DNA of 64,000 nt from Enterobacterales bacterium CwR94 (GTDB taxonomy: Bacteria > Pseudomonadota > Gammaproteobacteria > Enterobacterales > Enterobacteriaceae): assembly GCA_002837195.1 (NCBI GenBank), contig KZ478062.1:62001-126000 (forward strand), given 5' to 3'. The notes under the pieces are model-generated. The model was not told the origin of the DNA, made no database searches, and worked only from the letters and a program-made list of their open reading frames with translations. Shown here piece by piece: positions 43,717-53,059 of the stretch. Each line of letters starts with the position of its first letter. The stretch's first letter is position 1. The translations under genes and the position numbers were made by a program.

Positions 43717-43731
43717 TTTACGTTGTTTTAC
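43717..43731. promoter_or_regulatory. CpxR box in the cpxR-cpxP spacer
   Basis: TTTAC-GTTGT-TTTAC, which is GTAAA-N5-GTAAA on the minus strand, a perfect match to the CpxR consensus. It lies 54 bases upstream of cpxR and 80 upstream of cpxP and probably serves both. Confidence 0.88.
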
Positions 43732-43811
43732 ACCTCCTGACGCATGTTTGCAGCTCGCGCCGTAGACTGGTCCTCGTTGAATCAAGAAACGGAACAAACT
43801 GGGAGTACACG

Positions 43812-44321
43812 ATGCGCAAAGTAACCGCCGTCGTCATGGCTTCTACACTGACCCTGAGCTTCAATGTATTAGCCGCCGACGTTACGACGATTGACGAGAT
43901 GCATCAAAACAACGGATTGGCGCAGAGCAGTATGACGCAAAATCCGGGAAGTCACATGTTTGACGGCATCAAATTATCTGAGCAACAGCGTCAACAAATG
44001 CGGGATTTAATGCAACAAGCCAGGGCAGAGCGCCACAACATTGCGCCCAGTGAACTTGAAAAATTGCATGACCTGGTCATTGCAGAGAATTTTGACGAAA
44101 CGGCCGTAAAGGCACAGATGGAAAAAATTGCCGACGACCAGCTGGATTGGCAGGTCGAGATGGCAAAAGTAAGAAACCAGATGTACCACCTGTTGACCCC
44201 GGAACAGCAGGCCGTTTTGAACGCGAAACACGAGCAACGCATGATTGAATTGCGCAAGCTCTCGAACATGCAGCAGGCATCATCGCTGCAGGCAGTGAGT
44301 AGTACCGGCAGTAACCAGTAA
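43812..44321 (+). CDS. cpxP: Periplasmic Cpx adaptor/inhibitor CpxP
   Basis: A 169-residue periplasmic protein that holds CpxA inactive and delivers misfolded pilins to DegP. A signal peptide ([12 protein letters not shown]) precedes a helical dimer with the two family motifs of the LTxxQ type, LSEQQRQQM near residue 57 and LTPEQQAVL near residue 135. GGGAG lies before the ATG. Expression is driven by the CpxR box upstream. Its 3' untranslated region contains the CpxQ small RNA. Confidence 0.95.
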   Translation: MRKVTAVVMASTLTLSFNVLAADVTTIDEMHQNNGLAQSSMTQNPGSHMFDGIKLSEQQRQQMRDLMQQARAERHNIAPSELEKLHDLVIAENFDETAVKAQMEKIADDQLDWQVEMAKVRNQMYHLLTPEQQAVLNAKHEQRMIELRKLSNMQQASSLQAVSSTGSNQ

Positions 44322-44334
44322 CATAGTATCCCTG

Positions 44335-44392
44335 TTTTCCTTGCCATAGACACCATCCCTGTCTTCCCCGCCATGATGGCGGGGTTTTTTTT
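44335..44392 (+). ncRNA. cpxQ: CpxQ small RNA from the cpxP 3' UTR
   Basis: About 58 bases starting TTTTCCTTGCCATAGACACC and ending in a terminator: CCCCGCCA and TGGCGGGG with a TGA loop and eight T (44366-44392). The segment TTGCCATAGACACCATCCCT is practically identical to CpxQ of E. coli and Salmonella as I recall it, where RNase E releases it from cpxP mRNA and Hfq uses its two seed regions to repress envelope protein mRNAs. Only the terminator stem differs. The 5' end is inferred from that comparison. Confidence 0.85.
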
Positions 44393-44477
44393 GCCCGCCG
44401 TTTGGCCCTGCGTTCATTTAAGTTGCATGCCCCTCGTGTCGTTTGAAATTGAAAGAAATCACGATCAGGAGACTGTA

Positions 44478-45068
44478 ATGAGACTGGACAACCATCTGCC
44501 TTACCCTGTTCCTAATCCGCAAAAATCGGCCGCTGGCAAAGCAGAAGCCATCGGAAACCTGGCCGATAGTCAGCGTGAAGCCAAAGCGCTGGCGGCTTCT
44601 ATGATGACTGATTTACACAAACGCAGTGCGGAGTTGCAGGCGAAAAGTCAGGAAAAGCAAACGGTCAGCGAGCCACAGAAAAAACTGAAATCCTTGCATG
44701 AGATGATGAGCATCTTTGCCGCTTCTGGAAAGCGCAGTCGTGGCGTGGACCAAAAATACGGTCAACTGGTCAAGCTTCTGATGAAGGCGACATTGGGCGA
44801 TCAGGATGTCACGGAAGAGGAAATTGCTGCTCTGATGCGTCAGTTAAAAGCGTTGATGGCCAAAGCGAAGCGTGAAGATGACGACGAAGAGCAGGAAGAG
44901 AAGCGGGATAAAGACAAGCCCGAAACGCTTACCAGCGAACGTGTTGAGAGTTTTTTTGAGCGTAAATCTGCAGAAATGATGCGTGAAATGGGCTTAATCA
45001 CCTCATCATTAGCGGGTGAAGAGAGCATGGCGCGCAGCAAGTCGGCGTTGGCAAAAAAAGCGGAATAA
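44478..45068 (+). CDS. Hypothetical charged helical protein between cpxP and fieF
   Basis: A 196-residue protein of unknown family. AGGAGA lies 6 bases before the ATG at 44478. There is no signal peptide or membrane segment. Residues 35-90 are alanine-, glutamine- and lysine-rich helix; around 95-150 is the best candidate for a folded unit (MMSIFAASGKRSRGVDQKYG, LLMKATLGDQDVTEEEIAAL); residues 145-170 are a run of Asp, Glu, Lys and Arg; the tail has MMREMGLITSSLAGEESMA. It lies in the place where E. coli cpxP is followed directly by fieF. I do not assign a function. Confidence 0.7.
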   Translation: MRLDNHLPYPVPNPQKSAAGKAEAIGNLADSQREAKALAASMMTDLHKRSAELQAKSQEKQTVSEPQKKLKSLHEMMSIFAASGKRSRGVDQKYGQLVKLLMKATLGDQDVTEEEIAALMRQLKALMAKAKREDDDEEQEEKRDKDKPETLTSERVESFFERKSAEMMREMGLITSSLAGEESMARSKSALAKKAE

Positions 45069-45077
45069 TCGCGACGG

Positions 45078-45105
45078 TTAACTTCATGTGCGGCTTCGCT
45101 ATACT
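45078..45105 (+). promoter_or_regulatory. Probable promoter of fieF
   Basis: TTAACT (45078-45083) and TATACT (45100-45105) with a 16-base spacer, 27 bases upstream of the fieF ATG. Confidence 0.5.
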
Positions 45106-45132
45106 ATCGCCAATGTTGTGAGGAGCCGTAGG

Positions 45133-46038
45133 ATGACGATGACGCAGTATGGGCGCTTAGTGAGCCGTGCAGCCATGGCGGCTACCGCAATGGCCTCTGT
45201 TCTACTTCTGATTAAAATTTTTGCCTGGTGGTACACCGGGTCAGTGAGTTTACTGGCCGCATTGGTAGATTCGCTGGTGGATATTGCGGCATCGTTGACT
45301 AACTTGTTGGTGGTGCGTTACTCACTGCAACCCGCTGATGCGGAGCACGCTTTTGGTCATGGCAAAGCGGAATCGCTGGCCGCATTGGCGCAAAGCATGT
45401 TTATATCCGGCTCGGCCCTGTTTTTGTTTCTGACGGGGTTTCAGCATCTGGCCTCTCCCGATCCGCTGCGGGCACCGTTGGTGGGCATGACGGTCACCGT
45501 GATTGCGTTGGTTTCCACGCTACTGCTGGTGACGTTTCAACGTTGGGTAGTGCGTAAGACGCGCAGCCAGGCGGTGCGTGCAGATATGCTGCATTATCAA
45601 TCGGATGTATTGATGAACGGGGCGATCCTGATTGCCCTTGCACTGAGTTGGTACGGTTTTCATCGCGCCGATGCGTTGTTTGCGTTAGGGATTGGCGTCT
45701 ATATTCTCTACAGCGCGCTGCGTATGGGCTATGAGGCGGTGCAATCCCTATTGGATCGCGCCTTGCCAGATGCTGAGCGGCAAGCGATTATCGACATTGT
45801 CCATCGTTGGCCTGGTGTGCGCGGTGCGCATCAGTTACGGACTCGCCAATCGGGGCCCACGCGCTTTATTCAATTGCATTTGGAAATGGACGATCATCTG
45901 CCATTAGTGCAGTCTCACCAAATCGCAGAGCAGGTGGAGCATGCGTTGCGTGAAAAATTTCCGGGTTCTGATGTCATTATTCACCAGGACCCTTGCTCGA
46001 TTGTACCCAGTGAGCGGCAAGGGCATTTCGAGCTTTAA
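45133..46038 (+). CDS. fieF: Cation-efflux pump FieF (YiiP)
   Basis: A 301-residue cation diffusion facilitator that exports Fe2+ and Zn2+ in exchange for protons. Six membrane helices; the transport site acids are in [12 protein letters not shown] (DxxxD) and [10 protein letters not shown] (HxxxD); the cytoplasmic C-terminal domain has the HLEMD and [10 protein letters not shown] zinc-binding motifs. AGGAG is 7 bases from the ATG at 45133; a second ATG two codons on is also well placed. Same order cpxP-fieF-pfkA as in E. coli apart from the orphan gene. Confidence 0.95.
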   Translation: MTMTQYGRLVSRAAMAATAMASVLLLIKIFAWWYTGSVSLLAALVDSLVDIAASLTNLLVVRYSLQPADAEHAFGHGKAESLAALAQSMFISGSALFLFLTGFQHLASPDPLRAPLVGMTVTVIALVSTLLLVTFQRWVVRKTRSQAVRADMLHYQSDVLMNGAILIALALSWYGFHRADALFALGIGVYILYSALRMGYEAVQSLLDRALPDAERQAIIDIVHRWPGVRGAHQLRTRQSGPTRFIQLHLEMDDHLPLVQSHQIAEQVEHALREKFPGSDVIIHQDPCSIVPSERQGHFEL

Positions 46039-46119
46039 CCTGATGTTTTACTGCAATTATTTTCATGCAGTTTGGGACAGGTCTCGAAACGTGAAAAAAT
46101 TACCCGATTCTTGCCTGAC

Positions 46120-46133
46120 CTGAATCAATTCAG
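46120..46133. promoter_or_regulatory. Cra (FruR) operator of pfkA
   Basis: CTGAATCAATTCAG matches the Cra consensus (TGAAWC near-palindrome). It lies 15 bases upstream of a TATACT -10 box at 46148-46153, a position suited to repression. Cra represses pfkA in E. coli and is released by fructose-1-phosphate. Confidence 0.8.
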
Positions 46134-46248
46134 CATTAAGTCTTTGATATACTATTTGCCAATATGAAGCGGTAAGTGCCTGAAACGGCCAGCCCCTGCC
46201 CTGCGGGTGCCCGGATTCCCAATTTGCCTAACAAGTTCAGAGGTTGTC

Positions 46249-47211
46249 ATGATCAAGAAAATCGGTGTACTGACGAGTGGCGGTGATGCGCCAGGTATGA
46301 ACGCCGCCATCCGTGGCGTGGTGCGCGCAGCATTGAGTGAAGGACTGGAAGTTTCCGGTGTTTACGATGGCTATCTCGGTTTGTATGAAGATCGCATGAT
46401 CAATCTCGACCGCTACAGCGTTTCCGACATGATTAACCGCGGCGGCACCTTCCTGGGTTCCGCGCGTTTTCCTGAGTTCCGCAATGAAGATGTGCGTGCG
46501 GTCGCTATTGAAAACATGAAAAAGCGCGGCATTGATGCATTAGTGGTCATCGGCGGTGACGGCTCTTACATGGGTGCCAAGCGTCTGACCGAAATGGGTT
46601 TCCCGTGCATCGGCTTACCGGGCACGATTGATAATGACGTTGCCGGCACCGATTACACCATTGGCTACTTTACGGCACTGGAAACGGTGGTCGAGGCGAT
46701 TGACCGCCTGCGCGACACCTCTTCATCTCACCAGCGTATCTCAATCGTTGAAGTGATGGGCCGTTACTGTGGCGATCTGACTTTGGCGGCGTCCATTGCT
46801 GGCGGCTGTGAGTTCATCGTACTGCCTGAGATTCCTTATACCCGCGAAGAGCTGGTCGAAGAGATCAAAGCGGGCATCGCGAAAGGCAAAAAGCATGCGA
46901 TCGTGGCGATCACCGAGCACATCTGTGATATCGACGAGCTGGCGCGTTTTATCGAAGCAGAAACCAAGCGTGAAACACGCTCGACGGTGCTCGGTCACAT
47001 TCAGCGCGGTGGCGCACCTGTCGCCTATGACCGTATTCTGGCATCCCGCATGGGCGCATACTCTATTGAGTTGTTGCTGCAAGGCTACGGCGGTCGCTGT
47101 GTGGGCATCCAGAACGAGAAGATGGTGCACCACGACATTATTGACGCTATCGAGAACATGAAGCGTCCCTTTAAGAAAGACTGGCTGGAAACGGCCAAGA
47201 AGCTGTACTGA
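46249..47211 (+). CDS. pfkA: 6-phosphofructokinase I
   Basis: A 320-residue glycolytic enzyme that makes fructose-1,6-bisphosphate with ATP; allosterically activated by ADP and inhibited by phosphoenolpyruvate. ATP site GGDAPGMN (11-18) and GGDGS; catalytic Asp128 in PGTIDND; sugar site VEVMGRYCG and HIQRGG. AGAGG precedes the ATG at 46249, with the upstream frame lying in the leader. It is likely controlled by the Cra site at 46120-46133. Confidence 0.97.
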   Translation: MIKKIGVLTSGGDAPGMNAAIRGVVRAALSEGLEVSGVYDGYLGLYEDRMINLDRYSVSDMINRGGTFLGSARFPEFRNEDVRAVAIENMKKRGIDALVVIGGDGSYMGAKRLTEMGFPCIGLPGTIDNDVAGTDYTIGYFTALETVVEAIDRLRDTSSSHQRISIVEVMGRYCGDLTLAASIAGGCEFIVLPEIPYTREELVEEIKAGIAKGKKHAIVAITEHICDIDELARFIEAETKRETRSTVLGHIQRGGAPVAYDRILASRMGAYSIELLLQGYGGRCVGIQNEKMVHHDIIDAIENMKRPFKKDWLETAKKLY

Positions 47212-47223
47212 TTATCAGCATCC

Positions 47224-47250
47224 AGGGCGCCAAAACGGCGCCCTTCTTTT
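47224..47250 (+). terminator. Terminator of pfkA
   Basis: AGGGCGCC and GGCGCCCT form an 8-bp stem with an AAAAC loop, followed by TCTTTT. Confidence 0.85.
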
Positions 47251-47353
47251 GCGCCGCTATATTCCATCCGGTTATTAACAGTTTTTTTTAATTCTTTAAT
47301 CCTTGCATCACTTTGTGTCACGCTGCATCCATCAAAACTTTGGGGAGAGCGAG

Positions 47354-48340
47354 ATGAAGAAGTGGAGCGTGGGATTAACATTATTACTGGCGTCAACCAG
47401 CGTGTTGGCGAAAGATATTCAATTACTGAACGTGTCGTACGATCCTACGCGCGAGTTGTATGAGCAATACAACAAAGCCTTTGCTGCCCACTATAAGCAA
47501 GAAACGGGCGATGACGTGACGATTCGTCAGTCTCATGGCGGCTCCGGCAAGCAGGCCACTTCAGTGATCAACGGCATTAAAGCGGATGTTGTTACTCTGG
47601 CGCTGGCCTCCGATGTGGATGCTATCGCCGAGCGTGGCAGCATTGATAAAAACTGGATTAAGCGCCTGCCTGATAACTCTGCGCCTTACACTTCAACGAT
47701 TGTGTTCTTAGTGCGTAAAGGCAACCCGAAAGGCATCAAAGACTGGAATGATGTGATTAAGCCCGGTGTTTCGATCATCACGCCAAACCCAAAAACCTCT
47801 GGCGGCGCGCGTTGGAACTATCTGGCAGCCTGGGGCTATGCTCTGGATGCCAACAACGGCGACCAGGCAAAAGCGCAGGAATTTGTGAAAGCGCTGTTTA
47901 AAAACGTTGAAGTGCAGGATACCGGTGCACGCGGTGCAACCAACACCTTTGTTGAGCGTGGTTTAGGTGATGTGCTGCTGGCGTGGGAAAACGAAGCCTA
48001 TTTAGCGCTGAAATTGAAGCCGAATGATTTCGAAATCGTCACGCCCAGCGAGTCTATCCTCGCGGAGCCAACAGTCTCGGTGGTGGATAAAGTGGTCGAT
48101 GACCGCGACACGCGTAAAGTGGCAGATGCCTACCTGAAATACCTCTACTCGCCTGAAGGCCAGACTATCGCGGCGAAAAACTACTATCGTCCTCGCGATG
48201 CGGCGGTAGCAAAAGAGTTTGAAAAGACCTTTGCACCGGTAAAACTGTTTACCATCGATGGTAAGTTTGGTGGCTGGACGGCGGCGCAGAAAACGCACTT
48301 TGCGAATGGCGGGACTTACGACCAGGTGATGAAACCTTAA
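47354..48340 (+). CDS. sbp: Periplasmic sulfate-binding protein Sbp
   Basis: A 328-residue solute-binding protein for the CysAWT sulfate/thiosulfate importer. The signal peptide is [16 protein letters not shown]; mature family motifs include [22 protein letters not shown] (sulfate-binding Ser-Gly loop) and [25 protein letters not shown] precedes the ATG at 47354. In E. coli sbp is followed by cdh; here the catabolic cluster begins right behind its terminator. Confidence 0.95.
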   Translation: MKKWSVGLTLLLASTSVLAKDIQLLNVSYDPTRELYEQYNKAFAAHYKQETGDDVTIRQSHGGSGKQATSVINGIKADVVTLALASDVDAIAERGSIDKNWIKRLPDNSAPYTSTIVFLVRKGNPKGIKDWNDVIKPGVSIITPNPKTSGGARWNYLAAWGYALDANNGDQAKAQEFVKALFKNVEVQDTGARGATNTFVERGLGDVLLAWENEAYLALKLKPNDFEIVTPSESILAEPTVSVVDKVVDDRDTRKVADAYLKYLYSPEGQTIAAKNYYRPRDAAVAKEFEKTFAPVKLFTIDGKFGGWTAAQKTHFANGGTYDQVMKP

Positions 48341-48346
48341 GATAAC

Positions 48347-48372
48347 AGGGCGGCGCTAAGCCGCCCTTGTTG
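48347..48372 (+). terminator. Terminator of sbp
   Basis: AGGGCGGC and GCCGCCCT with a GCTAA loop, followed by TGTTGTTT. It also marks the left border of the accessory cluster and ends at the stop of the cupin gene. Confidence 0.8.
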
Positions 48373-48373
48373 T

Positions 48374-49537
48374 TTATGTTGGGTAGTGGGCTAGCGCAGC
48401 GCCTGCACGACGAGCCGTCACGGGCAGCAGATGCCAGGGGGCAATCCAGCCATCAGGATCAACACACCAACCTTGTTCTTGCGCAGCGGTTAAGATCGCA
48501 TCGTCCCACCAGATTTTCGTCCGCTCATCCCCGGCGCTGGTCAACGTAAATTCACAATCACCGTTAATAGCACGATAGTGACGCCAGCTGTGCGCCGGAA
48601 TCGACACCACGGATTTTTCAGGGGCACGCAGCGTCACAGCTTCACCACCGCGATTAAACGTCACTTCCAGCTCGCCTTTAAACACCATAATCACCTGCGT
48701 TTGATCGCAGCAGTGATTGCCCCACTGATGATCGTTCTCCAGCGACGCCCACTCCACCGAGAAACCGTGCGGACGGACGATAGGCGTGATGCTGGTACGA
48801 TCCTGATTGACGCCGTAGCCAATCACCGGTGCCAGGCGACCGCCGTGTCCGGGCAGGCAACTGTCGAGCAGGGCGCGCGATGACCAGGCGCGTTGCTCGC
48901 CCGTCACAGCGTATTGTGCCATCTGTTGTGGCGTGTACTGTGGCAATCTGGCCATCTCTTCAGCAGAAATCGCGGGCATCAGTTGATCGCGTTCTGGTGT
49001 TGGCGCACCGGCTTCTGTATCAATCAGCTTGTTATCGCGGCCCAGATACAGCCCGGTTTCCTGCGCCGCTTCCAGCACGGAAGGATGCCAGATAATGCCG
49101 CCCGTATTATCACCGCCCAACACGGTGAACACCCAGCCATCGGTTTCATTGGGTGAAACGTTGGTAAAGCCCCGGAAAATCCAGGTCGGAATGGTGAGGA
49201 TGGTCGGCGCACTAAATACCGCTTCGTGCTCACCGGCGGCACCCCAACGGAATTTCCAACTGCCTTCATGAATCAAAAACACTTCAGCGGTGAAATGCAG
49301 ATGCAAATTATTGGTCACGCCTTTTGGCATCGCGGCGGCGCCAATATTAAAGCTGTGCGGTTCGGGAATATTCACCACCTGGCTGGCGGATTGCGTCACA
49401 CCCGGGCCAATAAACGAATAGTTCTGTTTCAGGTGCGAGCCAGGCAGGCGGCAATCCACAAAGGCCACCGGGCAAGAGACCATCTCTTCCGGTGTCACCA
49501 GGCGTTTACGCGCTTCGGCTTGGGTCAATGTGATCAT
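48374..49537 (-). CDS. Bicupin protein of the LacI-controlled cluster
   Basis: A 387-residue protein with two cupin domains. Domain 1 has a complete metal motif 1, G-x5-H-x-H-x3-E-x6-G (His79, His81, Glu85), but the motif 2 His is replaced by Arg122 in PTWIFRGFTN. Domain 2 is degenerate: His275-x-Cys277-x3-Gln281, with Arg319 in PAHSWRHYR at the matching motif 2 position. This suits a metal-dependent dioxygenase or isomerase-like enzyme, or a sugar-acid binding protein; I cannot name the reaction. AGGAG lies before two ATGs; 49537 has the better spacing. Last gene of the five-gene minus-strand operon. Confidence 0.7.
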   Translation of the reverse strand: MITLTQAEARKRLVTPEEMVSCPVAFVDCRLPGSHLKQNYSFIGPGVTQSASQVVNIPEPHSFNIGAAAMPKGVTNNLHLHFTAEVFLIHEGSWKFRWGAAGEHEAVFSAPTILTIPTWIFRGFTNVSPNETDGWVFTVLGGDNTGGIIWHPSVLEAAQETGLYLGRDNKLIDTEAGAPTPERDQLMPAISAEEMARLPQYTPQQMAQYAVTGEQRAWSSRALLDSCLPGHGGRLAPVIGYGVNQDRTSITPIVRPHGFSVEWASLENDHQWGNHCCDQTQVIMVFKGELEVTFNRGGEAVTLRAPEKSVVSIPAHSWRHYRAINGDCEFTLTSAGDERTKIWWDDAILTAAQEQGWCVDPDGWIAPWHLLPVTARRAGAALAHYPT

Positions 49538-49546
49538 CATTTCTCC

Positions 49547-50338
49547 TTAATATCCGGATGCGGAAGTGGCAGGGGCGGCTTCACCGCGTGCGGCGGCGAC
49601 GGCGTGACGCCCTGCTTTGGAAAGTTGCATTACGTCATTGGCGGGCGTGACAAAATGGAAGCCCTGGCGCAGGCGCTCTGCGGCGGCTTCACCTGAGGTG
49701 CAGAAAATCCCGGCCATTTTTTGCGTACGTCGGGTGGCGCTAATCACCCGCTCGACAGCGGCTAACATGGCAGGATGCGTTGATTCCGCGCTGGCCTCGC
49801 CGGTGAGGGCTAATGACAAATCATTGGGGCCGATAAAGACACCGTCCAGGCCCGGTACCGCCAAAATGTCATCGAGGTTATCCAGCCCTTGCTGGGTCTC
49901 GATCATGGCCAGCGTCAGCATCTCTTCGTTGGCGTGACGCGGATAGTCTTTGCCGCCGTACAGCAGTGCGCGAGCCGGGCCAAAGGAGCGATTGCCCAAC
50001 GGCGGATAACGGCAGGCAGCGACAAACTGTTGCGCTTGCGCCACCGTGGAAATCATCGGGCAGATAATGCCCCAGGCACCGGCATCCAACAGTTGCATCA
50101 TTAAGGCAGGATTGTTATCGCTGACGCGTGCCAGCGGCGTGGCAGGCGTCGATGACAAGGCTTGCAACATGGTCAGCGCCGAGGCGAAATCAATCAAACC
50201 GTGCTGCATATCCACGGTGACGGCGTCATAGCCCTGGTGACCCGTAATTTCAGCGCTGTAGCTGCTGGGAATCGCTAACCAGCCGTTGACGATAGGCTGC
50301 CCATCACGAAAACGCTGTTTTATCGCATTGCTTCGCAT
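49547..50338 (-). CDS. HpcH/HpaI family aldolase
   Basis: A 263-residue class II pyruvate-type aldolase. Compared with HpaI, the catalytic His46 (VDMQHGLIDF), Arg71, metal ligands Glu147 (MIETQQGLDNL) and Asp173 (IGPNDLSLAL) and the C-terminal GY are all present. Such enzymes split 4-hydroxy-2-oxoacids into pyruvate (or oxaloacetate-type keto acids) and an aldehyde. It overlaps the hydrolase gene by 19 bases. In this cluster it would supply the carbon-carbon cleavage step (inference); the substrate aldehyde is unknown. Confidence 0.85.
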   Translation of the reverse strand: MRSNAIKQRFRDGQPIVNGWLAIPSSYSAEITGHQGYDAVTVDMQHGLIDFASALTMLQALSSTPATPLARVSDNNPALMMQLLDAGAWGIICPMISTVAQAQQFVAACRYPPLGNRSFGPARALLYGGKDYPRHANEEMLTLAMIETQQGLDNLDDILAVPGLDGVFIGPNDLSLALTGEASAESTHPAMLAAVERVISATRRTQKMAGIFCTSGEAAAERLRQGFHFVTPANDVMQLSKAGRHAVAAARGEAAPATSASGY

Positions 50339-51042
50339 TCTTTAACCTCTTCATACCAGGATGTCAGTGCAGAAGCGCAACGGTCGGGCGCTTCCAGCGG
50401 CAGAAAATGGCCGCATTGATGAAACTCTTGCCAGCGTGCGTGCGGAGCAAGTTCCGCCAGCGCCTGATGCCCTTTTGCTGGACAGATCGAATCTTGATCG
50501 CCACTGAGCAGCAGGAGCGGGCGTTGAAATTTGCGTACGGCTTCCCGGCAGTCATGGCGACGCAGTGACAGCTCTGTCTGGCTGATAAAGGTGTTGATGC
50601 CGCAGCGTTCAGCCATGTCTAAAATCGTGTCACGCAACGCGATGTCCTGCAGGCGCGCGTTCGCCACGTAGCGTGGCCACAGTTGTGCCAGCACAAATTC
50701 GCGCAGGCCCATCGCCTGCGCCTGTGTCATTACTGCCCGACGCGGCGTCAGGCTATCAGGCGGCAAGGGAAAAGGATTGACGGCCATCAGGGCCAACCCT
50801 GCTATCCGATGAGGCGCCAGTGCCAGCATATGCAGCGCCACCATCGCACCGAGGGAAAAGCCTGCCAGGCAAAAGCGCGGTGGAAGCTGCGCTAACAGAC
50901 GCTGGGCAGTCGCCAGTGCCGACTTTTCACCCTCAGGGATCAGGCAGCGCACCTGACGAATTCGGAGCTGTTTCAGCATCGGCGTCCACAGTTGCGCATC
51001 GCACAGGGTGCCGCTCAGTAAGATCAAGGGTGGAGGGCTCAT
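50320..51042 (-). CDS. Alpha/beta-hydrolase
   Basis: A 240-residue alpha/beta-hydrolase fold enzyme with the usual triad: nucleophile Ser63 in GFSLG, Asp184 in GDQDSICP and His212 in CGHFLPLEAP. The oxyanion region is LLSGTLCDAQLW near the start. It resembles small-molecule esterases or lactonases such as those of the PcaD/BioH group; the substrate cannot be told. It shares an ATGA overlap with the upstream carrier and runs 19 bases into the aldolase gene, so all are co-translated. Confidence 0.82.
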   Translation of the reverse strand: MSPPPLILLSGTLCDAQLWTPMLKQLRIRQVRCLIPEGEKSALATAQRLLAQLPPRFCLAGFSLGAMVALHMLALAPHRIAGLALMAVNPFPLPPDSLTPRRAVMTQAQAMGLREFVLAQLWPRYVANARLQDIALRDTILDMAERCGINTFISQTELSLRRHDCREAVRKFQRPLLLLSGDQDSICPAKGHQALAELAPHARWQEFHQCGHFLPLEAPDRCASALTSWYEEVKECEAMR

Positions 51043-52232
51043 GTGGGTGACAGCGCCGGATCGCGGCGCGCCTCAACCATACGCATGACGTGGTGAATCA
51101 CTAACACTGACAGAATCGAGGTGATGCCCACCACGAAAAAGCCCTGTGACATCGCAAAGTAGTACTTGATGAAGCCCACCAGCACCGGGCCAAAGAAAAT
51201 GCCGGCGGAATAGATACTCTGATAGAGGCCCACGCGAGTGGACTGCTGCCAGGCGGGGGTGTGCGTTACAATCAATGAGTTCAGGACGGTAGAAATCATG
51301 CCGAAGGCCACGCCTGCCAATGCTTGCAGGCCAAACAGCACCCAAATGGTGGGAGCCAGTGGCATGGCAATCGCCACCACACCTTGCAGCAGGCCGCCGA
51401 CCATCGCGGTTTTATACAATCCTAACCAGCGATAGAACAACGGAGCACACAGCGCGGTGGCGAGCGCATAGAAAAACAGGTGGATACCGCTGAGCGTGGC
51501 AAGCGATCCGGCAGCCATCCCAAAGCCTTCTGCCAACAGCGGCGTTAAGGTATCGCGCGTGGCAAAGGGCACCATCATGACTAAGGCACACAGGCCACCT
51601 AACACCCACACGGATTTATCGCGTAACTGAATACTGACCGCTGAGGCGGATTCGCTGGCCGGTGGGCGTTCCGTTTTTGGCTCACGGATAAAGCAGCTCA
51701 GCAGCAGGGCAAGCAAGGCGGCACCCGAGGCAACCAGGAAGCTCGATTCCGGGCCAAAGTGACGCGCAATAAATCCGGCGATTGAAATGCCAATAAAGGT
51801 GCCAACGGGTGACGTCACGCTGAGTAGTGCCACTGCCGCAGCGGCTTCCAGCGGTGGAAAATAGGCCACAAACATCACGTTATAAATCACCCACGTGGCG
51901 CTGGTAACGCCGTCGGCCAGTTTGGCCGCAAACAGCGTTTCTGGCGTAGGATGCAGGTACACCAGCGGCCAGGCGATGATCGTAAACAGCAAGCCGACTT
52001 GAATGATGCGCTTACGATTACGCAGGCGATCTGAAATCACGCCGGTTGGAAAACGCAGCAGCATCGAGGCCAGGCCGGTGGCGCCGATGATGATGCCCAT
52101 CGCGCGCGCCTCAACATTCAGTGACGTGATATAGGGCGCCAGAAAGGGGTCAAAGGCATGAATACTCACAAAAAACAGCAAACTGATAATAAAAAACAGC
52201 AACACGTCTTTTGATAATAATTGGCTACGCAT
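51039..52232 (-). CDS. MFS transporter, first of two paralogues in the cluster
   Basis: A 397-residue major facilitator protein with 12 predicted membrane segments. The A-like motif between helices 2 and 3 is RFPTGVISDRLRNRKRII; the middle of the protein has VPFATRDTLTPLLAEG, a stretch shared with the second carrier at 54490-55722. The start at 52232 has GTGAGG ahead of it. Lying between the SDR and the hydrolase genes, it probably imports the substrate or a conjugate of it; export is also possible. Confidence 0.85.
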   Translation of the reverse strand: MRSQLLSKDVLLFFIISLLFFVSIHAFDPFLAPYITSLNVEARAMGIIIGATGLASMLLRFPTGVISDRLRNRKRIIQVGLLFTIIAWPLVYLHPTPETLFAAKLADGVTSATWVIYNVMFVAYFPPLEAAAAVALLSVTSPVGTFIGISIAGFIARHFGPESSFLVASGAALLALLLSCFIREPKTERPPASESASAVSIQLRDKSVWVLGGLCALVMMVPFATRDTLTPLLAEGFGMAAGSLATLSGIHLFFYALATALCAPLFYRWLGLYKTAMVGGLLQGVVAIAMPLAPTIWVLFGLQALAGVAFGMISTVLNSLIVTHTPAWQQSTRVGLYQSIYSAGIFFGPVLVGFIKYYFAMSQGFFVVGITSILSVLVIHHVMRMVEARRDPALSPT

Positions 52233-52251
52233 ACAGACCTCACATTGGCTA

Positions 52252-53016
52252 TCAGGAGGCGGTCCAGCCGCCATCCACCATCAAAGCACTGCCGGTAATC
52301 AGCGCAGCAGCAGGTGAGGCCAGAAACACCACTGGCCCCATGATGTCTTCTAACTCTCCCAAACGACCTAGTTTGATACTGCTCATCACATGCTGATGAA
52401 AATCTGGGTCGGCCAGCGATCCGGCAGAAAGCTCCGTTTTGATAAAGGTGGGGCACAGGGTGTTGACGCGAATGCCATCCGGGCCAAGATCGACCGCCAG
52501 TGCCCGCGTCATGCCTTCCAGAGCGGCTTTTGACGCGCAATACACGCTGCGATCCTTGCCACCGACGTGGCCCATTTGCGATGAGAGGGTGATCACTGAC
52601 CCTTTCACCTGCGCGGCCCGCATACGTTTCACCACGTGCTGCGTCACAAAGAACGTGGCGCGCAGGTTAATTGCCATCACGGCATCAAAATTGTCTTCGC
52701 TCACTTCAGTGAACGGCTGGTGGCGCGCCAGGCCAGCGTTGTTCACTAACACGTCCATCACCGGCAGGCGGGATACGCTGTGCTGCACGGCGCTGTTATC
52801 GGTGATATCCAGCGCCACAGCATGTAGCGTCAGTCCGCGTTGTGCGGCGGCGGTGACGGCAACATCCAGCGCATCGGCTTGACGGGCAATGATCCAGACC
52901 TCGGCTCCGGCTTCCGCCAGCGCGACCGCTGCGGCCAAACCGATACCGCGCGACCCGCCTGTCACCAGCGCGCGTTGGCCATCAAGTCGAAAACTGGGCG
53001 TCGTGGGTAACTGCAT
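52252..53016 (-). CDS. Short-chain dehydrogenase/reductase (SDR)
   Basis: A 254-residue classical SDR. NAD(P)-binding TGGSRGIG (19-26), NNAG (92-95), catalytic Ser145/146, and Tyr159-x3-Lys163 (YCASK) are all in place; FIKTELSAG and MVDGGWTAS close the fold. First gene of the five-gene operon SDR-MFS-hydrolase-aldolase-bicupin. The start at 53016 has AGGAG 5 bases upstream; an ATG nine codons earlier lacks an SD. The LacI-type palindrome at 53060-53075 sits 44 bases before the start. Probably oxidises a secondary alcohol of the substrate (inference). Confidence 0.88.
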   Translation of the reverse strand: MQLPTTPSFRLDGQRALVTGGSRGIGLAAAVALAEAGAEVWIIARQADALDVAVTAAAQRGLTLHAVALDITDNSAVQHSVSRLPVMDVLVNNAGLARHQPFTEVSEDNFDAVMAINLRATFFVTQHVVKRMRAAQVKGSVITLSSQMGHVGGKDRSVYCASKAALEGMTRALAVDLGPDGIRVNTLCPTFIKTELSAGSLADPDFHQHVMSSIKLGRLGELEDIMGPVVFLASPAAALITGSALMVDGGWTAS

Positions 53017-53059
53017 GTGATCTCCTAAAACGGCGTTTGCCATCGTGATACATTCAGGT

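Noticed and set aside
49547-50338. Specific assignment as hpaI or garL
   Set aside because: The catalytic residues fit the whole HpcH/HpaI family, but no hydroxyphenylacetate or galactarate genes accompany it.
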